Source: Actinomycetota bacterium (GTDB lineage Bacteria > Actinomycetota > Actinomycetes > S36-B12). Taken from it: DNA of 6,820 nt. Positions within the stretch are counted from its first letter, which is position 1. Each line of letters opens with the position of its first letter. The stretch covers positions 1 to 6,820 of the forward strand of contig JAQCBM010000102.1 in the NCBI GenBank assembly GCA_027729865.1, read 5' to 3'. The notes under the pieces are model-generated. The model ran no database searches and was not told where the DNA came from. It worked only from the letters and a program-made list of their open reading frames with translations. This document shows positions 1-5,651 of this stretch, piece by piece. Both the position numbers and the translations under genes were made by a program.

Positions 1-32
1 AACCGCCCCTCGCGAAGCGATGAACTCCCTAC

Positions 33-608
33 CTAGGCGCCTGCCATCCGCTTAACGCTGAACGCGGCAATGATCTCGTAAATGCCGATGATGATTAGCC
101 AGATACCGACCACCCAGGTCAGCGTGACAAGGGAAATTCCCGGCCACACGAGGACGACGACGCCACCGATGATCATGACGATGCCGAAGAAGATGTTGGA
201 TCCGCGGCCCTCTTTGCTCTCGAAGCCAAGGAACAGCGAGGCGAAGCCACGGAACAAGAAACCAATACCGATGAACAGGCTGAGGATATAGAGCTCCTGG
301 AACTCACCGCGGATAGCGAAGATTCCCAGCACCAGGGACAGGATTCCGGTGATGATGTACAGGGCGCGCATGCCACCGGTGAGACCGTGCGCGAAGCCGC
401 GCACAAGGCTGAAGATGCCCGAGACGATCAACCAGATCGCGAAGACGATCGCCACAACAATTACTGTCTTGCCAGGCCACACGAGCGCAACCACACCGAC
501 TGCGAGACTCAGGATGCCTGCGAAGAGCAGCACCCACCAGTTTCGACCGATGGCGGTCATCATGTTGTCGGGTGACTCCTCGACGATCACCGTTTCACTG
601 CTAGACAT
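33..608 (-). CDS. HdeD/DUF308 family six-helix membrane protein
   Basis: A 191-residue integral membrane protein of the HdeD/DUF308 family. The sequence shows a polar N-terminus (1-22) and then about six hydrophobic helices near residues 24-44, 48-70, 80-100, 105-127, 137-156 and 160-183. The helices form three similar two-helix units: GILSLAVGVVALVWPG at 31-46, GILSLVLGIFAIRG at 88-101 and GIVMIIGGVVVLVWPG at 142-157. HdeD of E. coli is linked to acid resistance at high cell density, but the biochemical role of actinobacterial members is not known, so only the family is claimed. The start is set at 608 because AGGAGG (615-620) lies 6 bases upstream; the in-frame ATG at 614 directly abuts that site and is unlikely. 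The gene stands alone, with 136 bases between it and the upstream lipoprotein gene. Confidence 0.88.
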   Translation of the reverse strand: MSSSETVIVEESPDNMMTAIGRNWWVLLFAGILSLAVGVVALVWPGKTVIVVAIVFAIWLIVSGIFSLVRGFAHGLTGGMRALYIITGILSLVLGIFAIRGEFQELYILSLFIGIGFLFRGFASLFLGFESKEGRGSNIFFGIVMIIGGVVVLVWPGISLVTLTWVVGIWLIIIGIYEIIAAFSVKRMAGA

Positions 609-614
609 ATGCAT

Positions 615-620
615 CCTCCT
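615..620 (-). promoter_or_regulatory. Shine-Dalgarno site of the HdeD-like gene
   Basis: On the minus strand this reads AGGAGG, a full-strength ribosome-binding site, 6 bases before the ATG at 608 and directly adjacent to the in-frame ATG at 614. It decides in favour of 608 as the start. Confidence 0.8.
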
Positions 621-644
621 GATGCTTGACGGCCGGGGGTGCCC

Positions 645-669
645 CGTTGTGCCGCTGACGTTGTGCCGC
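645..669. repeat. Perfect 11-base tandem direct repeat upstream of the HdeD-like gene
   Basis: CGTTGTGCCGC occurs at 645-655 and again at 659-669, separated by TGA, so the period is 14 bases. The pair lies between a possible -10 box (674-679, minus) and the ribosome-binding site (615-620), around the expected transcription start and early leader of the HdeD-like gene. That position suits an operator or leader element, but no regulator is identified and the function is inferred only from placement. Confidence 0.5.
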
Positions 670-673
670 GTAA

Positions 674-679
674 ATGCTA
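674..679 (-). promoter_or_regulatory. Possible -10 box for the HdeD-like gene
   Basis: The minus strand reads TAGCAT, fitting the TAnnnT actinobacterial -10 pattern, and would place the transcription start near 667, about 60 bases before the start codon. No convincing -35 element is seen 16-19 bases upstream, so an alternative sigma factor or a chance match is possible. Confidence 0.25.
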
Positions 680-744
680 GGGGAACGTCGGACTATTACG
701 GGGATATCCGAACGGGGTTTGCCCACTCTTTCGCGCTAAGCCCC

Positions 745-1410
745 CTACTGAGGATCAAGCCAACCCTCACGCAGTTCATCCAGCGTGCCCACTTCGGACA
801 TTTCGTCCAATGCTCGGTCCGTGCACACAAGCAGTGGATTTCCATTCACCAGCGCAAAGGACAGTTCGACAGCATCCGCTGGCGAATTCCGATCGTCATC
901 CTCGTTCGGGGAGGGTTCTAGCTGGGGTTCAGCCGGCACGTCTGCATCGACAACGAGGTACGGCTGCGAGAAGACCACCGGTGAACTCTCGCTTCCAGTT
1001 TCAGTAAATCCACCCAGGGCGAGGTCGTAGTCGACGAACTCACCGGAGAGAATTTGTTCCGATGGCACGTACTCCCAGGCGACTTGCCCGGGACGAAATC
1101 CCAGCACCTCTGCGAGTGAGTACGCAAGATCGGCATCGAAACCTTCGCGATCAGATGGATCGTCGGTGAGGAAGAAAGGTGGCGCAGGAACCGAACTCGT
1201 GGCGAAGGTGATTGCACCGGGTTCCACGGTCGTGAGATTGGGTTTGGCGCACGGATCGAGCATTGCTGCTAAAGCGTCGGCGTTTGCGTCTACTTCGGGG
1301 GTTGGCACCACGGGTTCTTGACCGGAAGCAGATGCGCACCCAGTGAGGAGAAGCGCTCCCACCGCCGCGAGACCACCGAGCTGTTGACGGCGCGGCACGC
1401 GCTCATTCAC
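745..1410 (-). CDS. Solute-binding lipoprotein (SBP_bac_3-like) with a shortened second lobe
   Basis: Predicted lipoprotein of 221 residues related to the extracellular solute-binding proteins of amino-acid ABC transporters. A short basic N-terminus and hydrophobic stretch end in the lipobox LLTGC, with lipidated Cys25. Lobe-1 family features follow: GFDADLAYSLAEVLGF from residue 90, YDLALGGFTET at 128-138 and FSQPY at 147-151. The C-terminal FALVNGNPLLVC (185-196) and GTLDELREGW match the end of the family. The roughly 100 residues that normally separate PY from this tail are replaced by about 33, including an acidic, proline-rich linker, so most of lobe 2 is absent. Both flanks are in one frame, so this is not a simple frameshift. 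No permease or ATPase gene is adjacent. The start is uncertain: GTG at 1416, 1410 or 1398, none with a strong ribosome-binding site; 1410 overlaps the DUF3039 stop by 8 bases, suggesting coupled translation. Confidence 0.78.
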   Translation of the reverse strand: MNERVPRRQQLGGLAAVGALLLTGCASASGQEPVVPTPEVDANADALAAMLDPCAKPNLTTVEPGAITFATSSVPAPPFFLTDDPSDREGFDADLAYSLAEVLGFRPGQVAWEYVPSEQILSGEFVDYDLALGGFTETGSESSPVVFSQPYLVVDADVPAEPQLEPSPNEDDDRNSPADAVELSFALVNGNPLLVCTDRALDEMSEVGTLDELREGWLDPQ

Positions 1411-1666
1411 CGCCACGCGGCAACGATGCGTGAATCTCTTGACACTCCGGACATACCGGGAACTTCGACGGATCGCGGCCCGGTGTCCATTTCTTTCCAC
1501 ACAGTGCAGTGACCGGCTTACCGGTGACCGCACTCTCGACGATCTTGTCTTTCTCGACGTAGTGGGCAAAGCGCTCATGATCGCCGTCGTCGTAATCCGC
1601 CGTTCGCTCCTCGAGGAGCGTGCCTCCACCTAGCTCGGGTGATTCCAGTGGCGTCGTGTCCGGCAT
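1403..1666 (-). CDS. DUF3039 domain protein, zinc-ribbon-like
   Basis: Small, hydrophilic protein of 87 residues matching DUF3039, a family of unknown function found in actinobacteria. The N-terminal 20 residues are low in complexity; the conserved core runs from GDHERFAHYVEKDKI (28-42) through the ALCGKKW segment (55-60) to FPVCPEC (69-75). Cys56, Cys72 and Cys75, with His79, are spaced like a small zinc-ribbon site, but metal binding is inferred. The start at 1666 is chosen because the family similarity begins after it and a TACACT box lies 6 bases upstream, implying a leaderless mRNA; no Shine-Dalgarno site is present. A longer in-frame extension to 1735 would run into the divergent thioredoxin gene and is unlikely. 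The 3' end overlaps the start of the lipoprotein gene, so the two are probably co-transcribed. Confidence 0.85.
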   Translation of the reverse strand: MPDTTPLESPELGGGTLLEERTADYDDGDHERFAHYVEKDKIVESAVTGKPVTALCGKKWTPGRDPSKFPVCPECQEIHASLPRGGE

Positions 1667-1672
1667 AGGGAA

Positions 1673-1678
1673 AGTGTA
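1673..1678 (-). promoter_or_regulatory. -10 box of a leaderless promoter for the DUF3039 gene
   Basis: The minus strand reads TACACT (TAnnnT). Exactly six bases separate it from the ATG at 1666, so the A of the ATG would itself be the transcription start. No ribosome-binding site is present, which agrees with leaderless translation. The -35 region (about 1696-1702) has no good match to TTGACA and overlaps the -35 of the divergent thioredoxin promoter. Confidence 0.5.
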
Positions 1679-1692
1679 GGTCGCACACGGAC

Positions 1693-1722
1693 TGGACAGC
1701 AGCGCCAGATACCCCCTAGGGT
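1693..1722 (+). promoter_or_regulatory. Leaderless promoter of trxA
   Basis: TGGACA at 1693-1698 matches the TTGACA -35 consensus at five of six bases. After an 18-base spacer comes TAGGGT at 1717-1722 as the -10 box, and six bases later the ATG of trxA at 1729. There is no Shine-Dalgarno site before the ATG. The geometry is what a housekeeping-sigma leaderless promoter should look like. Confidence 0.6.
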
Positions 1723-1728
1723 ATAGGC

Positions 1729-2100
1729 ATGGCAACTCTTGAACTCACCGAACAAACCTTTGCCGACACCGTGGGCGGCAACGAGATCGTCCTGGTGGAC
1801 TTTTGGGCCTCCTGGTGCGGTCCGTGCCGGACCTTCGCCCCGGTGTACGAGAACGTGTCCGAGGACAATCCGGACATTGTGTTCGCCAAGGTCGACACCG
1901 AGGCCGAGCAAGGACTCGCCGGATACTTCCAGATCTCCTCGATTCCTACGCTCATGGCGATTCGCGACGGCGTGGTCCTGTATTCCCAAGCCGGCGCCCT
2001 CCCCCAGCCAGCGCTGGAGAACCTCGTGCAGGCGATCCGCGACGTCGACATGGAGGACGTGCGAAGCAAGATCGCCGAGAGTCAGACCGAAGCCGAGTAA
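1729..2100 (+). CDS. trxA: Thioredoxin
   Basis: Cytosolic thioredoxin of 123 residues, a disulfide reductase recharged by thioredoxin reductase and NADPH. The fold is recognisable throughout: VLVDFWASWCGPC at 21-33 holds the redox-active pair Cys30/Cys33, followed by the Pro38 kink, the KVDTE strand (54-58), the cis-proline loop SSIPTL with Pro73, and the GALP turn before the last helix. There is no signal peptide. The C-terminus (about 108-123) is an acidic tail slightly longer than in E. coli Trx (about 108 residues), as in several actinobacterial homologues. The ATG at 1729 is supported by its promoter spacing; an overlapping frame from 1739 is a shadow. A WhiB regulator gene follows 126 bases downstream on the same strand; WhiB proteins carry redox-sensitive cysteines, so the proximity may matter, but joint transcription is not shown. 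Confidence 0.95.
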   Translation: MATLELTEQTFADTVGGNEIVLVDFWASWCGPCRTFAPVYENVSEDNPDIVFAKVDTEAEQGLAGYFQISSIPTLMAIRDGVVLYSQAGALPQPALENLVQAIRDVDMEDVRSKIAESQTEAE

Positions 2101-2215
2101 GACGCCCTCATCTGCTGGTCCTGCAATCTCGGGACCTTTGGCGCTCGTGTGCAACTCGCCTGGCTCCTAGCGTTGCCCTCAGAGCAGGTCTTGGGATACG
2201 TGCTCGCGTGAGAAC

Positions 2216-2221
2216 GGGAGG
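2216..2221 (+). promoter_or_regulatory. Shine-Dalgarno site fixing the whiB GTG start
   Basis: GGGAGG lies 5 bases before the GTG at 2227 and supports that codon as the start. The 126-base spacer from trxA (2101-2226) otherwise holds only a weak promoter-like pair, TTGCCC at 2173-2178 and GATACG at 2195-2200 with a 16-base spacer. Confidence 0.7.
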
Positions 2222-2226
2222 ATCGA

Positions 2227-2601
2227 GTGCCGCAGCAACCCCTCGCTCAGGTTCCAGATGACGCTACCTGGTTCTGGCAAGAACAAGGCGCGTGCCGATC
2301 GGTGGACCCAACGTGGTTCTTTCATCCGCAGAACGAACGCGGGCTACCTCGGTTGCGCCGGGACCGTCAGGCGAAAGCAGTATGCGCCTCGTGCTCGGTT
2401 CGTTTGGAGTGCGCGGACTACGCGATCCGAGCCCGAGAGCCGTATGGAGTGTGGGGCGGCTTGACCGAAGAGGATCGAGAGCGCATCTATCGTCGCCTTG
2501 ACTCACGGCACTACCCGCGTGATCGCGGCGAAGGTCTACGCGCAGCCGGCGCGGACGTTGACCGTGCCATTTCTCCTGGGGCGCTGGGCATCACCGCGTG
2601 A
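2227..2601 (+). CDS. whiB: WhiB-family transcriptional regulator, WhiB3/WhiD-like
   Basis: A 124-residue Wbl protein, a family of actinobacterial regulators that bind a [4Fe-4S] cluster and act with the principal sigma factor. All four cluster ligands are present: Cys23 (in QGACRSVDP), Cys53, Cys56 and Cys62 (pattern C-x2-C-x5-C). The G[VI]WGG turn is seen as EPYGVWGGLTEEDRERIY from residue 71, followed by a basic stretch that in the family contributes to DNA binding. The N-terminal W-x-WQ-x2-G-x-CR-x2-D pattern and FFHPQNERG (31-39) are closest to mycobacterial WhiB3 and Streptomyces WhiD, which are linked to redox sensing and to sporulation septation; orthology is not proven. The start is GTG with a good ribosome-binding site. 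The last 25 residues have no recognised motif. The gene ends 36 bases before the carbamoyltransferase start. Confidence 0.93.
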   Translation: MPQQPLAQVPDDATWFWQEQGACRSVDPTWFFHPQNERGLPRLRRDRQAKAVCASCSVRLECADYAIRAREPYGVWGGLTEEDRERIYRRLDSRHYPRDRGEGLRAAGADVDRAISPGALGITA

Positions 2602-2612
2602 CCTAACATCGC

Positions 2613-2631
2613 TAGGGTTCCCCAGGTGGAG
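2613..2631 (+). promoter_or_regulatory. Possible -10 box and ribosome-binding site before the carbamoyltransferase
   Basis: TAGGGT (2613-2618), the same hexamer as at trxA, lies 7 bases before an in-frame GTG at 2626, allowing a leaderless start there. GGAG at 2628-2631 lies 6 bases before the next in-frame GTG at 2638. Another TAnnnT hexamer, TAACAT, is at 2604-2609 and would allow a short leader carrying GGAG. No clear -35 element is seen for either box. Confidence 0.4.
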
Positions 2632-2637
2632 AGCTCT

Positions 2638-3645
2638 GTGGACCTGCGTGGCCGTGACTTTCTGGCCGAAAAGGACTTCACCGCAGGGGAACTCATCTAC
2701 CTGCTTGATTTGGCTGCCACGCTCAAGAGTGAACGACGAAACGGAGCCGAACGCCCACGGTTGGCTGGTCGCGGCATCGCGCTGATCTTCGAGAAGACGT
2801 CCACCCGCACGCGCATCGCCTTTGAGGCCGCGATCGCCCAGCAGGGCGGCTTCTCTACTCTCCTGGATCCCTCGTCAAGCCAGATCGGACACAAGGAATC
2901 CATCGCCGATACCGCACGGGTCCTGTCGCGCGTGTACGACGGCATTGAATACCGCGGTTCCGCGCACAGCATCGTTGAGGAATTGGCGCAGTACGCGGAC
3001 GTTCCAGTCTTCAACGGACTCACCGATACCTGGCACCCCACACAGATGCTGGCCGACTTCCTCACCATGCGCGAACACTCGACAACGATGAATAGCACGG
3101 GGCCGCTCAGCTACGCCTACGTCGGTGATGCCCGCTACAACATGGGTAACTCTTTGTTGGTAACCGGAGCGATTCTGGGCGCGGATGTTCGCATTGCAGC
3201 GCCTCGAGATCTGTGGCCCAGCCACGGCATTCAGGCGATCGCCCAGGAAAGAGCCGCTCAGTCCGGCGCGCGCATCACGATCACCGAGGACATCAGCGAG
3301 GGTGTGACCGGCGCGGACTTCGTGCATACAGATGTCTGGGTGTCGATGGGCGAACCCAAGGACGTGTGGGCCGAACGCATTGAGCTACTACGCCCCTACC
3401 GAGTCGATGCGAACGTCATGGCGATGGCAGGGCCTCAGGCCAAATTCATGCACTGCCTACCGGCATTTCATGACACCAATACCAATGTTGGGCGTTCCAT
3501 CGCGCAGGAGTTCGGTCTCACCGACGGGGTGGAGGTGACGTCTGAGGTCTTCGACTCTCCCGCCAGCATCGTTTTCGATCAGGCAGAGAACCGGCTGCAC
3601 ACGATCAAGGCCGTCCTGGTCGCCACGCTCGGCGACCAGGAATAG
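2638..3645 (+). CDS. argF: Ornithine carbamoyltransferase, long E. coli ArgF/ArcB type
   Basis: Transfers the carbamoyl group of carbamoyl phosphate to ornithine, giving citrulline (arginine synthesis), or works in reverse in the arginine deiminase pathway. The cytosolic protein of 335 residues has every family motif: STRTR at 55-59 for carbamoyl phosphate, YRG at 105-107, HPTQ at 133-136, DARYNMGNS at 164-172, DVWVSMGE at 232-239 for the ornithine side, HCLP at 272-275, and ENRLHTIKAVL near the end. Length and wording, such as IGHKESIADTARVL and ASIVFDQAENR, follow the long form typified by E. coli ArgF and many catabolic ArcB enzymes, rather than the roughly 305-residue actinobacterial anabolic ArgF. 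No other arg or arc gene is in the window, so its direction in vivo is open. GTG 2638 is chosen for its ribosome-binding site and family length; GTG 2626 would add four residues. Confidence 0.94.
   Translation: MDLRGRDFLAEKDFTAGELIYLLDLAATLKSERRNGAERPRLAGRGIALIFEKTSTRTRIAFEAAIAQQGGFSTLLDPSSSQIGHKESIADTARVLSRVYDGIEYRGSAHSIVEELAQYADVPVFNGLTDTWHPTQMLADFLTMREHSTTMNSTGPLSYAYVGDARYNMGNSLLVTGAILGADVRIAAPRDLWPSHGIQAIAQERAAQSGARITITEDISEGVTGADFVHTDVWVSMGEPKDVWAERIELLRPYRVDANVMAMAGPQAKFMHCLPAFHDTNTNVGRSIAQEFGLTDGVEVTSEVFDSPASIVFDQAENRLHTIKAVLVATLGDQE
3614..3641. terminator. Perfect 11-bp hairpin in the last codons of the carbamoyltransferase gene
   Basis: TCCTGGTCGCC (3614-3624) and its exact complement GGCGACCAGGA (3631-3641) flank a six-base loop. 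The hairpin covers the codons just before the stop codon and lies 10 bases beyond the stop of the converging pckG gene, so transcripts from both sides would form it. Neither side has a U-run, so it would be a U-less actinobacterial-type terminator or a 3'-end stabiliser. Activity is inferred. Confidence 0.5.
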
Positions 3646-3651
3646 AAGCAA

Positions 3652-5472
3652 CTACCCCAAACGTTCGCGTAGCGCCGCGAGCTCATCTCGCATTGCCTGC
3701 GGCACTCGATCGCCGAACTGGTCGAAGTACTCCTGCGTCATGTCCGCCTCGGCTTTCCACGACTGCGGATCCAACGCGAAGAGTTCATCAAGGTCTGCAG
3801 GCGCCACTTCCACACCATCGAGATTCAGTTCTTCGACTACAGGCAGGCGACCGATCGGTGTGTCCACCGCATCTGCGCGGCCCTCGATGCGGCGGATGAT
3901 CCACTCGAGTACTCGGGAGTTGTCGCCAAAGCCAGGCCAAATGAACCGACCATCAGCTCCCCGACGGAACCAGTTGACCGAGTAGATGCGTGGCAGCTTC
4001 TCCGGAGAAGTGAAGGTGCCGATCTTCAGCCAGTGGCCCCAGTAATCGGCCATGTTGTAACCACAGAAGGGGAGCATCGCGAACGGGTCGCGACGAAGTT
4101 CCCCCACGGTGCCCTCGGCTGCTGCCGTCTTCTCACTCGACATGGTGGCGCCCATGAAAACTCCGTGCGTCCAGTCGAAGGACTCCGTGACCAGCGGAAC
4201 GTTCGTGGCTCGGCGGCCACCGAACAAGATCGCATCGATCGGCACGCCGGTGGGGTCTTCCCAGTTCGGCGCGATCGTGGGGCACTGCGCTGCGGGCACT
4301 GCGAAGCGAGCATTGGGATGACTCGACGGCTCATCGGACTCTGGGGTCCAGTCCCGGCCCTTCCAATCGATGAGGTGCGCCGGCGGTTCCTCAGTGAGTC
4401 CCTCCCACCACACATCACCGTCGTCAGTCAATGCCACGTTGGTGAAGATGCTGTTCCCGGTGAGTGTTCGGATCGCATTGGCATTGGTGTCCATTCCGGT
4501 GCCCGGTGCTACCCCGAAAAAGCCCGCTTCGGGGTTGATCGCATACAAACGCCCATCTTCGCCGAAACGCATCCACGCGATGTCGTCGCCGATCGTCTCG
4601 ACCTTCCACCCGGGCATGGTTGGATCGAGCATCGCCAGGTTCGTCTTGCCGCATGCTGAAGGGAAAGCCGCGGTGATGTAGCGGACATCGCCCTCAGGAG
4701 ACGTCAACTTCAGCACGAGCATGTGCTCGGCCAACCAGCCTTCATCGCGCGCCATGGCGGAAGCGATGCGCAGGGCGTAACACTTCTTACCCAGCAGGGC
4801 GTTGCCGCCGTAGCCGGAACCGAAGGACGTGATTTCCCTTGTCTCCGGGAAATGGACGATGTACTTGGTGTCGTTGCACGGCCACGCGACGTCATCTCGT
4901 ACGTTTCCATCGTCGCCCACGAGTGGGTAGCCAACGGAGTGAAGTGCGGGAACAAAGTCTCCGAACTCACCGATCTCTTCGAGAGCGGCTGTACCCATCC
5001 GGGTCATGATGTGCATGCTCAACACTACGTACGGGGAATCGGTAATCTCCACACCGAGTTGAGAGATTCGTGAACCGAGTGGGCCCATGGAAAACGGGAT
5101 GACATACATCGTCCGGCCCCGCATGCACCCCGCAAAGTGTCCCTTCAGCGTGGCACGCATGTCGACCGGGTCGGCCCAGTTGTTCGTGGGACCGGCGTCA
5201 ATCTCCTTGTGCGAGCAGATGAACGTCCGTTCCTCCACGCGCGCCACGTCACGTGGGTCGCTGCGAGCGAGGAAGGAGTTAGGGCGAAGTTCGGAATTCA
5301 ATCGAATGAGCGTCCCGGCATCCACCAACTCAGCGGTAAGCCGATCCCACTCAGTTTGAGATCCGTCGCTCCATTCGATGCGGTCGGGCTGGGTGAGTTC
5401 GGCTACTTCCTCAACCCACTCCAGCAGCTGCTTATTGCGCGTGGGGGCCTGTTCCAATCCTGCAATTGCCAT
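3652..5472 (-). CDS. pckG: Phosphoenolpyruvate carboxykinase (GTP)
   Basis: Cytosolic GTP-dependent PEP carboxykinase: oxaloacetate + GTP to PEP + CO2 + GDP, the first committed gluconeogenic step from TCA intermediates, with a Mn2+ cofactor. The protein is 606 residues, the usual length. Visible features are FGSGYGGNALLGKK (217-230, substrate site and metal-ligand lysine), H250 as the probable second metal ligand, the P-loop FPSACGKTN (270-278) with the hyper-reactive Cys274 and Lys276/Thr277, the kinase-2 motif GDDIAW (295-300), NPEAGFFGVAPGT (313-325), and GRRATNVPLV (419-428). No key residue appears missing. The ATG at 5472 is chosen because GGAG (5478-5481) is 5 bases upstream and the length then matches the family; an in-frame ATG at 5550 would add 26 unrelated residues. 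It is apparently monocistronic and converges on the carbamoyltransferase gene. Its upstream region carries a large inverted repeat. Confidence 0.97.
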   Translation of the reverse strand: MAIAGLEQAPTRNKQLLEWVEEVAELTQPDRIEWSDGSQTEWDRLTAELVDAGTLIRLNSELRPNSFLARSDPRDVARVEERTFICSHKEIDAGPTNNWADPVDMRATLKGHFAGCMRGRTMYVIPFSMGPLGSRISQLGVEITDSPYVVLSMHIMTRMGTAALEEIGEFGDFVPALHSVGYPLVGDDGNVRDDVAWPCNDTKYIVHFPETREITSFGSGYGGNALLGKKCYALRIASAMARDEGWLAEHMLVLKLTSPEGDVRYITAAFPSACGKTNLAMLDPTMPGWKVETIGDDIAWMRFGEDGRLYAINPEAGFFGVAPGTGMDTNANAIRTLTGNSIFTNVALTDDGDVWWEGLTEEPPAHLIDWKGRDWTPESDEPSSHPNARFAVPAAQCPTIAPNWEDPTGVPIDAILFGGRRATNVPLVTESFDWTHGVFMGATMSSEKTAAAEGTVGELRRDPFAMLPFCGYNMADYWGHWLKIGTFTSPEKLPRIYSVNWFRRGADGRFIWPGFGDNSRVLEWIIRRIEGRADAVDTPIGRLPVVEELNLDGVEVAPADLDELFALDPQSWKAEADMTQEYFDQFGDRVPQAMRDELAALRERLG

Positions 5473-5477
5473 GGCAA

Positions 5478-5481
5478 CTCC
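5478..5481 (-). promoter_or_regulatory. Shine-Dalgarno site fixing the pckG start
   Basis: The minus strand reads GGAG, 5 bases before the ATG at 5472. It supports the 606-residue protein over the 26-residue longer reading from 5550. Confidence 0.65.
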
Positions 5482-5579
5482 GCTCGTGACGCCGTTGTCT
5501 CGATACCTATTGGTGCAGGGGAAGATGCGTGAAGGATGGACCCCTTGCACAGCGAAAGCGCGACGAGACAGGCGTGTAA

Positions 5580-5612
5580 ACGCTGTCCTGTGAGCAACCG
5601 CACAAGCAGCGT
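5580..5612. repeat. Imperfect inverted repeat upstream of pckG
   Basis: ACGCTG (5580-5585) pairs with CAGCGT (5607-5612). On the minus strand an inner stem TTGTG/CACAG (one G-U pair) extends it after a small asymmetric bulge, leaving an 8-base loop. It sits in the 179-base gap between the SGNH hydrolase stop and the pckG start. On the minus strand only three T residues follow the arm, so it is at best a weak terminator for the SGNH gene; an operator or leader element for pckG is the alternative. Confidence 0.4.
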
Positions 5613-5629
5613 GTGACGCCGGTTACCCA

Positions 5630-5645
5630 CGGTCCCCATGGACCG
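5630..5645 (-). terminator. Small hairpin just after the SGNH hydrolase gene
   Basis: CGGTCC (5630-5635) and GGACCG (5640-5645) form a six-pair GC-rich stem with a CCAT loop, starting 7 bases past the stop codon on the minus strand. It overlaps the 10-base palindrome GGACCGGTCC at 5640-5649. There is no U-run, so a terminator role is only suggested by position. Confidence 0.25.
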
Positions 5646-5651
5646 GTCCAA

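Noticed and set aside
1..32. Left-edge sequence beyond the HdeD-like stop codon
   Set aside because: Too short to assign; no terminator-like stem with a T run is visible.
688..711. Inverted repeat TCGGA/TCCGA upstream of the HdeD-like gene
   Set aside because: Five-base arms separated by 14 bases are expected by chance in a spacer of this size; it may be an operator but nothing else supports it.
349..921. Open frame of 190 codons on the plus strand across the HdeD-like gene, the spacer and the lipoprotein gene
   Set aside because: It is antisense to two better-supported genes, has no family-like motif or good ribosome-binding site, and crosses a clear intergenic region.
1411..1629. In-frame N-terminal extension of the lipoprotein gene
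   Set aside because: It would overlap nearly all of the DUF3039 gene and place about 73 arginine-rich residues before a clean lipoprotein signal peptide.
2117..2139. Hairpin GGTCC/GGACC followed by TTT after trxA
   Set aside because: Only five base pairs with a 10-base loop and a three-base T run; too weak to call a terminator.
4033..4659. Open frame of 208 codons on the plus strand, antisense to pckG
   Set aside because: It lies fully inside a strongly supported gene on the other strand; the translation has no recognisable domain and is typical of antisense frames in GC-rich genes.
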